NCBI RefSeq assembly: GCF_900142935.1
Contig: NZ_FSRS01000001.1
Location: forward strand, 196,001 to 260,000
Length of the DNA stretch: 64,000 nucleotides
Reading direction: 5' to 3'
Source of the DNA: Rhodovulum sp. ES.010
GTDB lineage: Bacteria; Pseudomonadota; Alphaproteobacteria; Rhodobacterales; Rhodobacteraceae
Each line of letters begins with the position of its first letter. The first letter of the stretch is position 1. Under the pieces are notes generated by a model that had not been told where the DNA came from, made no database searches, and saw nothing but the letters and a program-made list of their open reading frames with translations. Positions 36,969 through 45,563 of the stretch are shown in pieces. Made by a program: the position numbers and the translations under genes.

Positions 36969-37171
36969 TATGGGCGAGTGCTGCAGCCGCGAAGGGATGC
37001 CGCGCCGCGGCTCGGCGACTTCTTGCCGCAGAATCGTCGCGCCCCCATGTCAAGGCGCGGTTCAAGGCGGCTATTGTGGTAATGTCGTCGGGCCGGAATT
37101 GGCCGGCGATGCCGGATCGGGGCTGCAACACACCGCTCCGGCAGGGGCCTGGTTCGGGAGGAGCCAGCACC

Positions 37172-37396
37172 ATGTGCACCACTGAAGACCACACGTCACG
37201 GGCGATGTGCCGGACGGCGTCCGGCGCACGCAAGCTGATCCGGGGCAAGCTTGGCCCGGCGCCCGGCGCCACGCTGCAAGCCATGTCGGGCTACGGGCTC
37301 AGCGAATCTGATCTCGCGCGCTATTTCGGGGTCACGCCGTCCTCGATCCGGCGGCTCAAGCGGAGTCTCAACGTCTCCGCGCCCTGCGGCGAATAG
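37172..37396 (+). CDS. Small helix-turn-helix protein, unrecognised
   Basis: A 74-residue protein starting at ATG 37172 after a strong GGGAGGAG. The C-terminal half, GYGLSESDLARYFGVTPSSIRRLKRSLN, reads as a helix-turn-helix with a typical SIRRLKR recognition helix. The N-terminal half is basic, with two Cys (MCTTEDHTSRAMC). It lies between the soxF terminator and the convergent flavin reductase gene (12-base gap). No family is recognised. Small HTH proteins of this kind may be stand-alone regulators. The ribosome-binding site and the HTH pattern support it being real. Confidence 0.55.
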   Translation: MCTTEDHTSRAMCRTASGARKLIRGKLGPAPGATLQAMSGYGLSESDLARYFGVTPSSIRRLKRSLNVSAPCGE

Positions 37397-37408
37397 CGGT
37401 CGCCGGGC

Positions 37409-37909
37409 TTACGCCTTCGTCGGACTGAAATCGCCATAGGCGCCGCTGGCGAAGACCAGCGGCGGCCCTTCGCGGCGGGCCACCGCCTCGACCCGGCCGA
37501 CGACGATGGCATGGTCGCCCGCTTCGTGCACGGCGACGCGGGCGCAAACAAACCGCGCGATCCAGCCCTCGTCGATAAGCGGCGGGCCGCTCTTCGCCCA
37601 TTCCATCGCCAACCCTTCGAACGCGCCGCCCGAGCGGGCGAACCTGTGCGCGAACGCCGCTTCGCCAGCACCCAGCACATGCACCGCGAACCGGTCGGCC
37701 TCGGTCATCGCCGGGAAGCGTCGAGACGCGCGGGCGGGCGACCACAGGATCAGCGGCGGGTCGAGCGAGACCGAGGCGAAACTGTTGGCCGTCATGCCCA
37801 CCGGCCCGTCCGGGGCCGTCACCGTGACGACCGTCACCCCCGTTGCAAAGCATCCCAAGGCGTCGCGATAGGCGCGCTGGGTGTCGGGGCCGGGGGTGAA
37901 TCGCTCCAT
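37409..37909 (-). CDS. Flavin reductase family protein
   Basis: A 166-residue flavin reductase-like domain protein (FMN-binding split barrel). Characteristic blocks are YRDALGCFATGVTVVTV, GMTANSFASVSLDPPLILWSP, RFAVHVLG and GDHAIVVGRVEA. Such proteins supply reduced FMN/FAD to two-component monooxygenases. The start at 37909 (MERFTPGPD) was preferred to an upstream one on homology grounds, with GAGAGGA about 10 bases before it. No partner monooxygenase is adjacent. Confidence 0.8.
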   Translation of the reverse strand: MERFTPGPDTQRAYRDALGCFATGVTVVTVTAPDGPVGMTANSFASVSLDPPLILWSPARASRRFPAMTEADRFAVHVLGAGEAAFAHRFARSGGAFEGLAMEWAKSGPPLIDEGWIARFVCARVAVHEAGDHAIVVGRVEAVARREGPPLVFASGAYGDFSPTKA

Positions 37910-37982
37910 CGGATGCGCGTCCTCTCGCTCGTTTCGGGGCGCGAGCATGCGTCAGATGCCCGGCGGCGGCAACCGTCGCGGG

Positions 37983-38011
37983 GTGTCATGAAAGCTTCAG
38001 CAAACTGAAAC
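37983..38011 (+). promoter_or_regulatory. Candidate Pho box upstream of phnC
   Basis: GTGTCAT-gaaa-GCTTCAG-caaa-CTGAAAC shows 11-base phasing as in PhoB sites (CTGTCAT-N4 repeats). The first half-site matches 6 of 7; later ones are weak. It sits 53 bases before phnC, a sensible position for phosphate-starvation control. Confidence 0.4.
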
Positions 38012-38063
38012 ATTCGCGTCGTGGCTCCCGGGTAGAGCGCGGTCAGGGCGAGATGGGGGTCGA

Positions 38064-38888
38064 ATGCTGCTGAGCGTGGACAACGTGACGAAGGTCTTTG
38101 GCCGCAACGTGGCCGTGGACCGTGTCAGCTTCGAGGCGGCGCGGCCCGCCTTCATAGGCATCATCGGCCGGTCCGGTGCGGGAAAATCGACGTTTCTGCG
38201 GATGGTGAACCGGCTCACCGACGCGACCGAGGGCGCGATCCGGTTCGACGGGCGCAACGTGCTGCACCTCAAGGGGAAGGCCAGGCGGGCCTGGCAATCC
38301 GACTGCGCGATGATCTTCCAGCAGTTCAACCTGGTGCCGCGGATGGACGTGGTCTCGAACGTGCTGCACGGCACGCTGAACCGCCACTCGGCGCTCGCCA
38401 GCTTCTTCAACCTCTATCCCACCGAGGACGTCCACCGTGCCATCGACATCCTCGACCGGCTGGGCATCGCCGAACAGGCCGCCAAGCGTGCCGAGGCGCT
38501 CTCGGGCGGCCAGCAGCAGCGCGTCGCCATCGCGCGTGCGCTGATGCAGGACCCGCGCATCATCCTCGCCGACGAGCCCATCGCCAGCCTCGACCCGATG
38601 AACGCGCAGGTGGTGATGGATGCACTGCGCCGCATCCACGAGGAGGACGGGCGCATGGTGATCGCCAACCTCCACACGCTGGATACCGCGCGGCGCTATT
38701 GCGACCGGGTGATCGGCATGCGCGAAGGCCGCGTCGTTTTCGACGGCACGCCCGAGCAACTGACCACCGGGGTCGCCCGCGACATCTACGGTGCGGATGC
38801 CTCGTTTTCAGAGGCGTCCACCTCCACCTCTCTAGAAACGCTCGACACGACCGCGCGGGTAATGATGGAAGAGAGCGAAGTTCTCTAA
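38064..38888 (+). CDS. phnC: Phosphonate ABC importer ATPase PhnC
   Basis: A 274-residue ABC ATPase with Walker [10 protein letters not shown], signature [15 protein letters not shown] and Walker [13 protein letters not shown], followed by the H-switch [11 protein letters not shown]. It is the energising subunit of the phosphonate importer and the first gene of the phnCDE1E2 operon. ATG 38064 is preceded by GGGGG/TCGA. The length is typical of PhnC. Confidence 0.92.
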   Translation: MLLSVDNVTKVFGRNVAVDRVSFEAARPAFIGIIGRSGAGKSTFLRMVNRLTDATEGAIRFDGRNVLHLKGKARRAWQSDCAMIFQQFNLVPRMDVVSNVLHGTLNRHSALASFFNLYPTEDVHRAIDILDRLGIAEQAAKRAEALSGGQQQRVAIARALMQDPRIILADEPIASLDPMNAQVVMDALRRIHEEDGRMVIANLHTLDTARRYCDRVIGMREGRVVFDGTPEQLTTGVARDIYGADASFSEASTSTSLETLDTTARVMMEESEVL

Positions 38889-38951
38889 TTTCAAGCCTTT
38901 CCCCGCCTTCCCGGTGTCCGGGGGGCATCCTCTAGACTGGAGTGTGCGACG

Positions 38952-39857
38952 ATGAAGAAACTGCTTGCTGCCCTCGTGGCGACCACCGCCCTGGCCGCGC
39001 CGGCCGTGGCCGAGGAAATCACCGAGTTCCGCATCGGTATCCTCGGCGGCGACAACGTCCAGAGCCGGCTGAACAACTATGAATGCCTGGCCGAGTACAC
39101 GACCGAGGCGCTGGGCGTCGAGACGAAGCTGTTCACGCCGGCTGACTATAATGGCGTGATCCAGGGCCTCTTGGGCGGCGCGCTCGACATGGCCTGGCTC
39201 GGCGCCTCGGGCTATGCCGCGACCTATCTCAAGGACCCCGAGGCGGTCGAGCCCGTCGCGGTCAAGACCAACCTCGACGGCTCCTACTCCTACCATTCCA
39301 TCGGCTTCGCCCGGAAGGACAGCGGCGTTACCGAGATCGCCGACCTGGAAGGCAAGGTCTTCGGCTTCGGCGACCCGAACTCGACCAGCGGCTACCTGAT
39401 CCCCTCGGTCGAGATCCCGGCCCAATACGACGTGACGATGGAGCCCGGCGCGTTCTTCGGCGACGTGGTGTTCACCGGCGGCCACGAACAGACCATCGTC
39501 GCGGTCTATAACGGCGATATCGACGCGGGCGTGACCTGGGCCGACGGCTTGGGCAACTGGGAGGACGGCTACAACTCGGGCGCGCTCCGCCGCGCCGTCG
39601 ACAACGGCCTCGTCGACATGAACGAGATGGTCCGGATCTGGAAGTCGAAGCCGATCCCCGAGGGCCCCGTGGTGCTGCGCAGGGCGCTGCCCGACGATGT
39701 TAAGCAAAAGATGAGCGACCTGATCACCGGCCTTTACGACCGCGACCAGGACTGCGCCTACAACGTGGCCTTCGGCGATACCGCCGGCTTCACCCCGATC
39801 GCTCACGAGGCCTACGAGACGATCATCGAGGTCCGCCGCCAGAAGAACGCCAACTGA
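38952..39857 (+). CDS. phnD: Phosphonate-binding periplasmic protein PhnD
   Basis: A 301-residue periplasmic binding protein with a signal peptide (KKLLAALVATTALAAPAVA). Recognisable blocks are FRIGILGGDNVQSRLNNYECLAEY, AWLGASGYAATYL, FGFGDPNSTSGYLIPS and FTGGHEQTIVAVYNGDIDAGVTWADG. It delivers phosphonates (or phosphate esters/phosphite) to PhnE. A perfect hairpin after the gene may stabilise its mRNA. Confidence 0.92.
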   Translation: MKKLLAALVATTALAAPAVAEEITEFRIGILGGDNVQSRLNNYECLAEYTTEALGVETKLFTPADYNGVIQGLLGGALDMAWLGASGYAATYLKDPEAVEPVAVKTNLDGSYSYHSIGFARKDSGVTEIADLEGKVFGFGDPNSTSGYLIPSVEIPAQYDVTMEPGAFFGDVVFTGGHEQTIVAVYNGDIDAGVTWADGLGNWEDGYNSGALRRAVDNGLVDMNEMVRIWKSKPIPEGPVVLRRALPDDVKQKMSDLITGLYDRDQDCAYNVAFGDTAGFTPIAHEAYETIIEVRRQKNAN

Positions 39858-39887
39858 TCCCGGCTCATCTTCACGCCTGACAATGCC

Positions 39888-39910
39888 GGACCCCGCTCCC
39901 GGCGGGGTCC
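39888..39910 (+). other. Stem-loop between phnD and phnE
   Basis: GGACCCCGC-tcccg-GCGGGGTCC is a perfect 9-bp stem with a 5-base loop and no T-run. Such hairpins after binding-protein genes often protect the upstream mRNA and reduce expression of the permease genes downstream. Confidence 0.55.
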
Positions 39911-39931
39911 CGTGTCCTCCAAGGTCCCTCC

Positions 39932-40807
39932 ATGGCAGAAATATCCCTTACCTCCGGCGGCGTGACCGCGACGCGCGCGCACTACATGGCGCTGACGCGG
40001 CGGCGGCGGCTTTACAGCGGCATCACGCTGCTCATTTTCGTGCTGCTGCTGGGCTCGGGATTTTGGATCGCCAACGACCGTAACGCGGGCGGCTTCCTCG
40101 ACGGGTTCAGGCAGATCCTCGACTTCCCCGCCGACGTGGTCTCGGAGGCCTGGGAAAAGCGCGCCGACATGCCTAGGCTTCTGTTGCGCTATTTCCCCGC
40201 GCTGGTCGAGACGCTGAACATCGCCGCGGTGTCGACGCTTCTGGGCTTTTTTGGCGGCATGGTGCTGTCGCTGCTCTCCAGCCGCGGGCTGGCGCGCTGG
40301 CCGCGTGCGATCCCGCTCTTCCGCCGCATAATGGACGTGTTGCGTGCCTTGCCCGAGATCGTGGTGGCGCTGGTGCTGATCTACATGCTGGGCGGCGGCC
40401 CGGTGCCCGCGATGATCGCCATCGCGATCCATTCCTCCGGCGCGCTCGGCAAGCTCTATTCCGAGGTGAACGAGAACGCCGATCTTAAACCCGTCGATGG
40501 GCTGGCCTCGGTCGGCGCGACCTGGCGGCAGAAGATGGCGCTGGGCGTGATTCCGCAGGTGGCGCCCAACTACCTCAGCTACGCGCTCCTGCGGTTCGAG
40601 ATCAACATCCGCGCCTCGGCGATCCTGGGCTTCGTCGGCGCTGGCGGCATCGGCTACGAACTTCGCAACTCGATGACCTGGGGCCAGGGCCGCTTCGACG
40701 AGGCAGCCGCGATCTTCCTGTTGCTGTTCACGACAATCGTCGTGGTCGACCAGATCAGCTCGCATTTCAGGAACCGTCTGACCGAGGGCAGGGAGGCCTC
40801 CGTATGA
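39932..40807 (+). CDS. phnE: Phosphonate ABC importer permease PhnE (first copy)
   Basis: A 291-residue inner-membrane permease. An N-terminal helix (LYSGITLLIFVLLLGSGFWI) precedes the permease module, with PhnE signatures LLRYFPALVETLNIAAVSTLLGF, DVLRALPEIVVALVLIYMLGGGP and the coupling loop VDGLASVGATWRQKMALGVIPQ. The length is normal. Its TGA overlaps the ATG of the second permease (ATGA), so the two are made together and probably form a heterodimeric channel. Confidence 0.92.
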   Translation: MAEISLTSGGVTATRAHYMALTRRRRLYSGITLLIFVLLLGSGFWIANDRNAGGFLDGFRQILDFPADVVSEAWEKRADMPRLLLRYFPALVETLNIAAVSTLLGFFGGMVLSLLSSRGLARWPRAIPLFRRIMDVLRALPEIVVALVLIYMLGGGPVPAMIAIAIHSSGALGKLYSEVNENADLKPVDGLASVGATWRQKMALGVIPQVAPNYLSYALLRFEINIRASAILGFVGAGGIGYELRNSMTWGQGRFDEAAAIFLLLFTTIVVVDQISSHFRNRLTEGREASV

Positions 40808-42135
40808 CCATGACCGCCGAAGCCCTAGGCGCCCGCAAACATGCCGCCGACCGGCTGATCCGGGGCAAGCGCCTCGTGGCCTTTGGGGGTCCGGCCGCGG
40901 TGCTGGTCTACCTCGTCTACATCTTTTTCAGCTTCGACATCCCCGGTCTGGCCGACCGGGCGCGGCCCGACAACGCGGCCACGCTGGTCCGCGATACCTA
41001 CAGCTACAAGACGCATGTGACGCGCAACAACCGCTCGGGCGAAATCACCGTGGCCGCCGAGGGCGAACGCGCCGGGACCTGGCCCGAGGGCGAGACGCCC
41101 GGCTGGGTCAGCCTCGGCCCCGACCGCGTCGAGATCGACCTGCCCCACGGCCACGCGGTGGCCTTCCTGCCCGGCAACGCCGCCATCTACCGCCATCCCG
41201 AGTTCGGCGAGATCCGGGTCTGGTACGAGGACGGCGTGCGCATCGCCCCCCCGGCCCAGAGCCTGCCCGACTGGGTCAGCTATTCCGGCACCCGCGTCGA
41301 TATCCGCACCGAGGCCGGCCGGCTGACCCTGACCCGCGCCCGGACCGAGACCTTCCGCTACTTCTTCGGGTGGGAGCTGTTCTGGTTCACCCTCGACAGC
41401 CCCTATCACGGCCACTCGGTCCTCGAGATCCTGTTCGGCCCGCAGATCGATCCCGCGCGCGCCAATGTCATCGGCGCGTGGGAGGATTTCTGGGGCAACA
41501 GCCTCTGGCACCACGCCAAGGTCGCCTGGGCCATCGCCGAGACCATCCTGATGGCCTTCCTCGGCACAATGGGCGCGGCGCTGGTGGCGCTGCCGCTGGC
41601 CTTCCTCGCGGCGAAGAACTTCACGCCGCTTGGGGTCATCCGCCAACTCGTCCGCCGCGCCTTCGATTTCGTGCGGGGCGTGGACGCGCTTATCTTCACG
41701 ATCCTGCTCAGCCGCGCCTTCGGGCCCGGCCCGCTGACCGGATCGCTGGCGATTCTGCTCACCGACTCCGGGTCCTTCGGCAAGCTGTTCTCCGAGGCGT
41801 TGGAAAACGTCGACGGACGCCAGATCGAGGGCGTCGCCTCCACCGGCGCGGGCGCGGTCCAGCGCTACCGCTTCGGGGTGATCCCGCAGATCACGCCGGT
41901 GCTGATCAGCCAAGTGCTCTATTTCCTCGAGTCGAACACCCGCAGCGCCACGATCATCGGTGCGATCACGGGGGGCGGGATCGGCCTGATGCTGACCCAG
42001 GCGATCATCACCCAGAAGGACTGGGAGGAGGTCACCTATTACATCCTGCTGATCGTGCTGATGGTAATCTTCATGGACTGGCTGTCGGGCGTGCTCCGGC
42101 GTCGGCTGATCAAGGGCGGGGAGGGTGGCCATTGA
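40804..42135 (+). CDS. phnE: Phosphonate ABC importer permease PhnE (second copy, extended)
   Basis: A 443-residue permease, about 170 residues longer than a standard PhnE. After the first helix (LVAFGGPAAVLVYLVYIFFSF), about residues 40-190 form a hydrophilic insert rich in beta-type segments (EIDLPHGHAVAFLPGNAAIY, VRIAPPAQSLPDWVSYSG), predicted to be periplasmic. The permease module follows, with AKVAWAIAETILMAFLGTMGAAL, DFVRGVDALIFTILL and EGVASTGAGAVQRYRFGVIPQ. Paired long and short PhnE proteins are common in this order. The insert may dock PhnD. Confidence 0.92.
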   Translation: MTMTAEALGARKHAADRLIRGKRLVAFGGPAAVLVYLVYIFFSFDIPGLADRARPDNAATLVRDTYSYKTHVTRNNRSGEITVAAEGERAGTWPEGETPGWVSLGPDRVEIDLPHGHAVAFLPGNAAIYRHPEFGEIRVWYEDGVRIAPPAQSLPDWVSYSGTRVDIRTEAGRLTLTRARTETFRYFFGWELFWFTLDSPYHGHSVLEILFGPQIDPARANVIGAWEDFWGNSLWHHAKVAWAIAETILMAFLGTMGAALVALPLAFLAAKNFTPLGVIRQLVRRAFDFVRGVDALIFTILLSRAFGPGPLTGSLAILLTDSGSFGKLFSEALENVDGRQIEGVASTGAGAVQRYRFGVIPQITPVLISQVLYFLESNTRSATIIGAITGGGIGLMLTQAIITQKDWEEVTYYILLIVLMVIFMDWLSGVLRRRLIKGGEGGH

Positions 42136-42175
42136 CTGATGGTCTTGCCCGTCCTGCGGACGTAAGAGAACACGC

Positions 42176-42793
42176 ATGCCCCGCCTGAGTGCCGCGACCC
42201 CGTTCCTGCATCCCGACTGCACGGTGACGAACTGCACGTTCGGCCGCTTCGTCGAGATCGGGCAGGGCTCCCGCCTGCTGAACGCCGAGATCGGCGACTA
42301 TTCATATTGCGACCGCTACGCCGATATCGCCAACACGAGCGTCGGCAAGTTCGCCAATATCGCCAGCTTTGCCCGGATCGGCCCGACCGACCATCCGATG
42401 GACAAGGCCAGCCTCCACCACTTCCTCTATCGGTCGGCCGATTACTGGAACGACGCCGAGGACGACCCGGATTTCTTCGCCCATAGGGCCATCCGCAGGG
42501 CGCGGATCGGGCACGACACCTGGATCGGGCACGGCGCCATCGTGCGGCCCGAGGTGACGGTAGGGGATGGGGCTGTGGTGGCGGCCGGCGCGGTCGTTAC
42601 GCGCGATGTCGCACCCTACACTGTGGTCGCCGGTGTTCCGGCGGTGCCGCTGCGCGACCGCTATGCCCCCGGGATCTCCGAACGCATGCAGCGGCTTGCC
42701 TGGTGGGACTGGGACCATGCCCGTCTGCGACGCGCCCTGCCTGACTTTCGCGCGCTCGGGGCGGCAGCCTTCCTCGACAAATACGGTGGCTAG
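42176..42793 (+). CDS. Hexapeptide-repeat acetyltransferase of phosphonate loci
   Basis: A 205-residue left-handed beta-helix acyltransferase of the phosphonate-associated hexapeptide family. Repeats such as [53 protein letters not shown] and [41 protein letters not shown] form the coil. It resembles chloramphenicol/virginiamycin-type acetyltransferases. In phn loci it may acetylate aminophosphonates or products, but no reaction is proven. It follows phnE by 40 bases and is followed by a hairpin. Confidence 0.85.
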   Translation: MPRLSAATPFLHPDCTVTNCTFGRFVEIGQGSRLLNAEIGDYSYCDRYADIANTSVGKFANIASFARIGPTDHPMDKASLHHFLYRSADYWNDAEDDPDFFAHRAIRRARIGHDTWIGHGAIVRPEVTVGDGAVVAAGAVVTRDVAPYTVVAGVPAVPLRDRYAPGISERMQRLAWWDWDHARLRRALPDFRALGAAAFLDKYGG

Positions 42794-42832
42794 GCCGCGT
42801 GGGCCTGATGCGGGACAAGTGAGCAGAAATAT

Positions 42833-42856
42833 GGGGCGGCCCGACCGGACCGCCCC
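42833..42856 (+). terminator. Hairpin ending the phnCDE operon
   Basis: GGGGCGG-N10-CCGCCCC forms a 7-bp stem with further pairing inside the loop, 40 bases after the acetyltransferase stop. It is followed by GCAGATATTGTC, so the T-run is weak. The AT-rich stretch 42935-42960 separates it from convergent phnM. Confidence 0.5.
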
Positions 42857-43029
42857 GCAGATATTGTCAAACTGTCGTGTGAAATGTCCGATCGCCCTAG
42901 AGCGCAACCATCGTAACCGATGTCCCCACCGGCCTTTAATAAAACTTAATATACACGAATCAGGTGACGTGGGGGCAACTTTTTTGTGACGCGGCCGTAA
43001 ACAGTGCGTTCGCGGGAGAGGGGGAGCGC

Positions 43030-44211
43030 CTATTCCGCGGCCATGTCGAGACCATGAATCCGGTTCGCGAGGCGATGTGCGGCTTCGCCTGCGAGATAGG
43101 TCAAACGGCCGCCGGAAATCGTCATCTCGACCGCCCGCGTGGTCTCGTTGACCACGCAGATATCGGCGCGCCGGCCGAAATCGAGTCGCCCGCGGTCAGG
43201 CAGGCGCAGGATCTCGGCCGGTTTCTCCGAGATCATCGCCCATGCCTCCGGCAGGGTCCGCAGACCGGCGTCGACCAGCCGCCAAGCGGCGTGGGCCAGG
43301 GCCGGATAGTAGTAATCCGAAACCAGCCCGTCAGACAGCCCCTGTGCGATCAGGTCCGCGGCGCAGGCATTGCCCGATTGCGATCCGCCGCGCACCACGT
43401 TCGGCGCGCCCAGCAGGACGGGGTCGTTCATCGCCTTAGCCGCGGCGGCGGCGCGGCGCGTGATCGGGAACTCGGCGATCCGCGCGCCGATCATCGAGAA
43501 CCGCTCGCGGGTCTCGCCGTCCGGGTCGTCGTGGCTGCCATAGAGCACGCCCATCTCGTCGAAGGCGTCGGCCAACCGGCACAGGTGGCGCGGAACGTCC
43601 GGGGCGCGGGCCGCCGCGGCCTCGACCAGCGCCTTGTAGGACTCGGGGTCGCGGCCCGCGCTCATCGCCCATTGATGGAAACCCATCGGGTCCTCGCGGA
43701 CCATCTCGGCGGCGTCGTCGAGATGGTTGTTGAACACGACATAGCCGATGCGGTGCCGCCGGATGGCCTCCAGCAGCCGGGCGCCGGTGTCGACCATATG
43801 CGTCTCGCAGCGGATCTGGATGCGCAGGTCGGTCAGCATCCGCGGCCGGTAGGCGTCGAGCGCGTTCATCAGCGCCTCGGCGTGGCCGGGGCCGCGACGC
43901 CCGCCTTCCCAGGACCAACTCTGCGCAAGCCAGGCGGTCGTCACGCCGTTCGCCGCGGCCTCGCGATCGGTCGCCGCCAGGCCCATGTCGAGGGCGAAAG
44001 GCGCCGCCGGGCGGGGCGCGACGTGACGTTCGAACGCGTCGCCATGCAGGTCGACGATGCCCGGCAGGATCAGATAGCCCGACAGGTCCACCTCCGGCAG
44101 GGGGCCCTTGGTGATCCGGCCGTCGGCGATCGCCAGGGACCGGCGCTGAAGTTCGCCGTCGCGCAGGATCGTCCCGCCGGTAAAGCGCAGGGGATGCAGA
44201 ATCTGGGGCAT
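43030..44211 (-). CDS. phnM: PhnM-type ribosyl methylphosphonate triphosphate diphosphatase (first copy)
   Basis: A 393-residue amidohydrolase of the PhnM family, which removes pyrophosphate from alpha-D-ribose 1-methylphosphonate 5-triphosphate. Metal-binding blocks are LPGIVDLHGDAFERH and GVTTAWLAQSW, with VVFNNHLDDA, LYGSHDDPDGETRE and GAPNVVRGGSQSGNACA following. It has DAFERH where the second copy (51370) has DNLERH, so the two are from different branches. The start at 44211 (MPQILHPLRFTGG) was chosen on homology; an Arg-rich upstream extension was rejected. It lies downstream of phnF on the same strand. Confidence 0.88.
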   Translation of the reverse strand: MPQILHPLRFTGGTILRDGELQRRSLAIADGRITKGPLPEVDLSGYLILPGIVDLHGDAFERHVAPRPAAPFALDMGLAATDREAAANGVTTAWLAQSWSWEGGRRGPGHAEALMNALDAYRPRMLTDLRIQIRCETHMVDTGARLLEAIRRHRIGYVVFNNHLDDAAEMVREDPMGFHQWAMSAGRDPESYKALVEAAAARAPDVPRHLCRLADAFDEMGVLYGSHDDPDGETRERFSMIGARIAEFPITRRAAAAAKAMNDPVLLGAPNVVRGGSQSGNACAADLIAQGLSDGLVSDYYYPALAHAAWRLVDAGLRTLPEAWAMISEKPAEILRLPDRGRLDFGRRADICVVNETTRAVEMTISGGRLTYLAGEAAHRLANRIHGLDMAAE

Positions 44212-44302
44212 TGCACTGCTCGCGTCCTCTCCTCGGGCTCTGTGGATAACCCGCCTCTGTATCGCGGGTATGACACGCGCGGGCGGCGTCGCGACGCAGG
44301 GA

Positions 44303-45013
44303 TCAGTCCGGCGTGACAACCAGGCTCACGCGGTCGCCCGCAAACCAGGTGTGGCCATATTCTACGGGCTTGCCGTCGGCATCGACATTGATCGCGACGG
44401 TGCGCAGAATCGGCGCGTCGTCGCCGATGGCGAGTTGCGCGGCCTGGGTGGGCGTTGCGCGTTTCGCGGTGATGCGGGTCGAGGCGCGGGTATAGTCGGC
44501 CACGCCCCCCCGCGCCAGCGCCGCGGTGACCGAGCCGGTCTCGACGAGGTCCGACACCAGGCCGGGAAAGCGGTCGGCCGGGAACACCGATCGAAACAGC
44601 GCGAGCGGCGCGCCATCGCCGAGCGAGATGCCCTCGTATACGTGGACAGGCGCCGTCGCGGGCAGCGCGAGGGCTTCGGCCTCGCGCGCATCGGCCTGTC
44701 GCGTCCTGGTCAGAAGTATTTTCTTGTCAGGTGTCTGTCCTGCGGCCTTGAGGTTCTGGTGGAACCGCACGCGCCGCCCGAGCGGGTAGTCGGTTGGTCG
44801 TGCCGTGACGAATACGCCCGCGCCGCGGCGCGGGTGGACAAGCCCGTCATCTGACAGCGCGGCGAGCGCGCGGCGCACCGTGTGCCGGTTTACCCCGAAG
44901 CGGCGGGCGAGGTCCGCCTCGGTGGGCAGGCGCGCGCCCGGCGGATAGTGTCCCGCGCCGATTTCGTCCCTCAGCGTCGCCGTGATGGCCGTCCAGAGCG
45001 CGTTGCGTCCCAT
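44303..45013 (-). CDS. phnF: GntR/HutC-family regulator PhnF
   Basis: A 236-residue GntR-family protein. The winged helix (ALWTAITATLRDEIGAGHYPPGARLPTEADLARRFGVNRHTVRRALAALSDDGLVHPRRGAGVFV) is followed by a UTRA ligand-binding domain typical of the HutC subfamily. It is divergent from phnG with a strong palindrome between them, so it most likely represses phnGHI and its own gene until a phosphonate-derived signal appears. Start ATG 45013. It forms a unit with phnM (gap 91 bases). Confidence 0.9.
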   Translation of the reverse strand: MGRNALWTAITATLRDEIGAGHYPPGARLPTEADLARRFGVNRHTVRRALAALSDDGLVHPRRGAGVFVTARPTDYPLGRRVRFHQNLKAAGQTPDKKILLTRTRQADAREAEALALPATAPVHVYEGISLGDGAPLALFRSVFPADRFPGLVSDLVETGSVTAALARGGVADYTRASTRITAKRATPTQAAQLAIGDDAPILRTVAINVDADGKPVEYGHTWFAGDRVSLVVTPD

Positions 45014-45069
45014 GTCACCAAATCTTCATCTCCCCCGGCTTGCGCGACACGGCCCCGGGGCGTATCAAG

Positions 45070-45097
45070 TTGTCTAGTTGTACAAATAACTAGACAA
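45070..45097. promoter_or_regulatory. Probable PhnF operator
   Basis: TTGTCTAGTT-gtacaaat-AACTAGACAA: perfect 10-bp arms around an 8-base spacer that contains part of a second palindrome, TTGTACAA (45078-45085). It lies midway between phnF and phnG and fits a dimeric GntR/HutC repressor. Confidence 0.7.
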
Positions 45098-45113
45098 ATC
45101 GGCAAGCTGTCTA

Positions 45114-45560
45114 ATGGGCGATCTCAATAACCGACCGGGCTGGATGGGGCTTCTGGCGAAGGCGCCGGCGGAGACGCTGGGCGAGTTGTGGAAAAGTCTG
45201 GGACCGGAGCCCGGATTCGTCTGGCTGCGGCCGCCCGAGACCGGGGGCGTCATGGTGCGCGGCCGGATGGGCGGCACCGGCGCGCCTTTCAACCTTGGCG
45301 AGATGACCGTGACGCGCTGCGCACTGCGGCTCGAGGGCGGCGAGGCGGTCGGTCATGCCTATGTCCAGGGTCGCGACAAGGACAAGGCGCGCCGCGCTGC
45401 CCTGGCCGATGCGCTGATGCAGACCGACCGTGCGGACGACGTGCGCACCCGGCTGCTGGAGCCGCTAGCCGCCGGATTGGCCGAGGCGCGCAGGGCACGC
45501 GCAGGGCGGGCTGCGGCCACGAAGGTCGAGTTCTTCACAATGCTGCGCGGGGAGGATTGA
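45114..45560 (+). CDS. phnG: C-P lyase complex subunit PhnG
   Basis: A 148-residue subunit of the PhnGHIJ carbon-phosphorus lyase core. The family pattern is visible in RPGWMGLLAKAPAETLGELW, GFVWLRPPETGGVMVRGRMGGTGAPFNLGEMTVTRC and GHAYVQGRDKDKARRAALADALM. First gene of the C-P lyase operon, under the PhnF operator. phnH starts 4 bases after its stop. Confidence 0.92.
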   Translation: MGDLNNRPGWMGLLAKAPAETLGELWKSLGPEPGFVWLRPPETGGVMVRGRMGGTGAPFNLGEMTVTRCALRLEGGEAVGHAYVQGRDKDKARRAALADALMQTDRADDVRTRLLEPLAAGLAEARRARAGRAAATKVEFFTMLRGED

Positions 45561-45563
45561 GCG

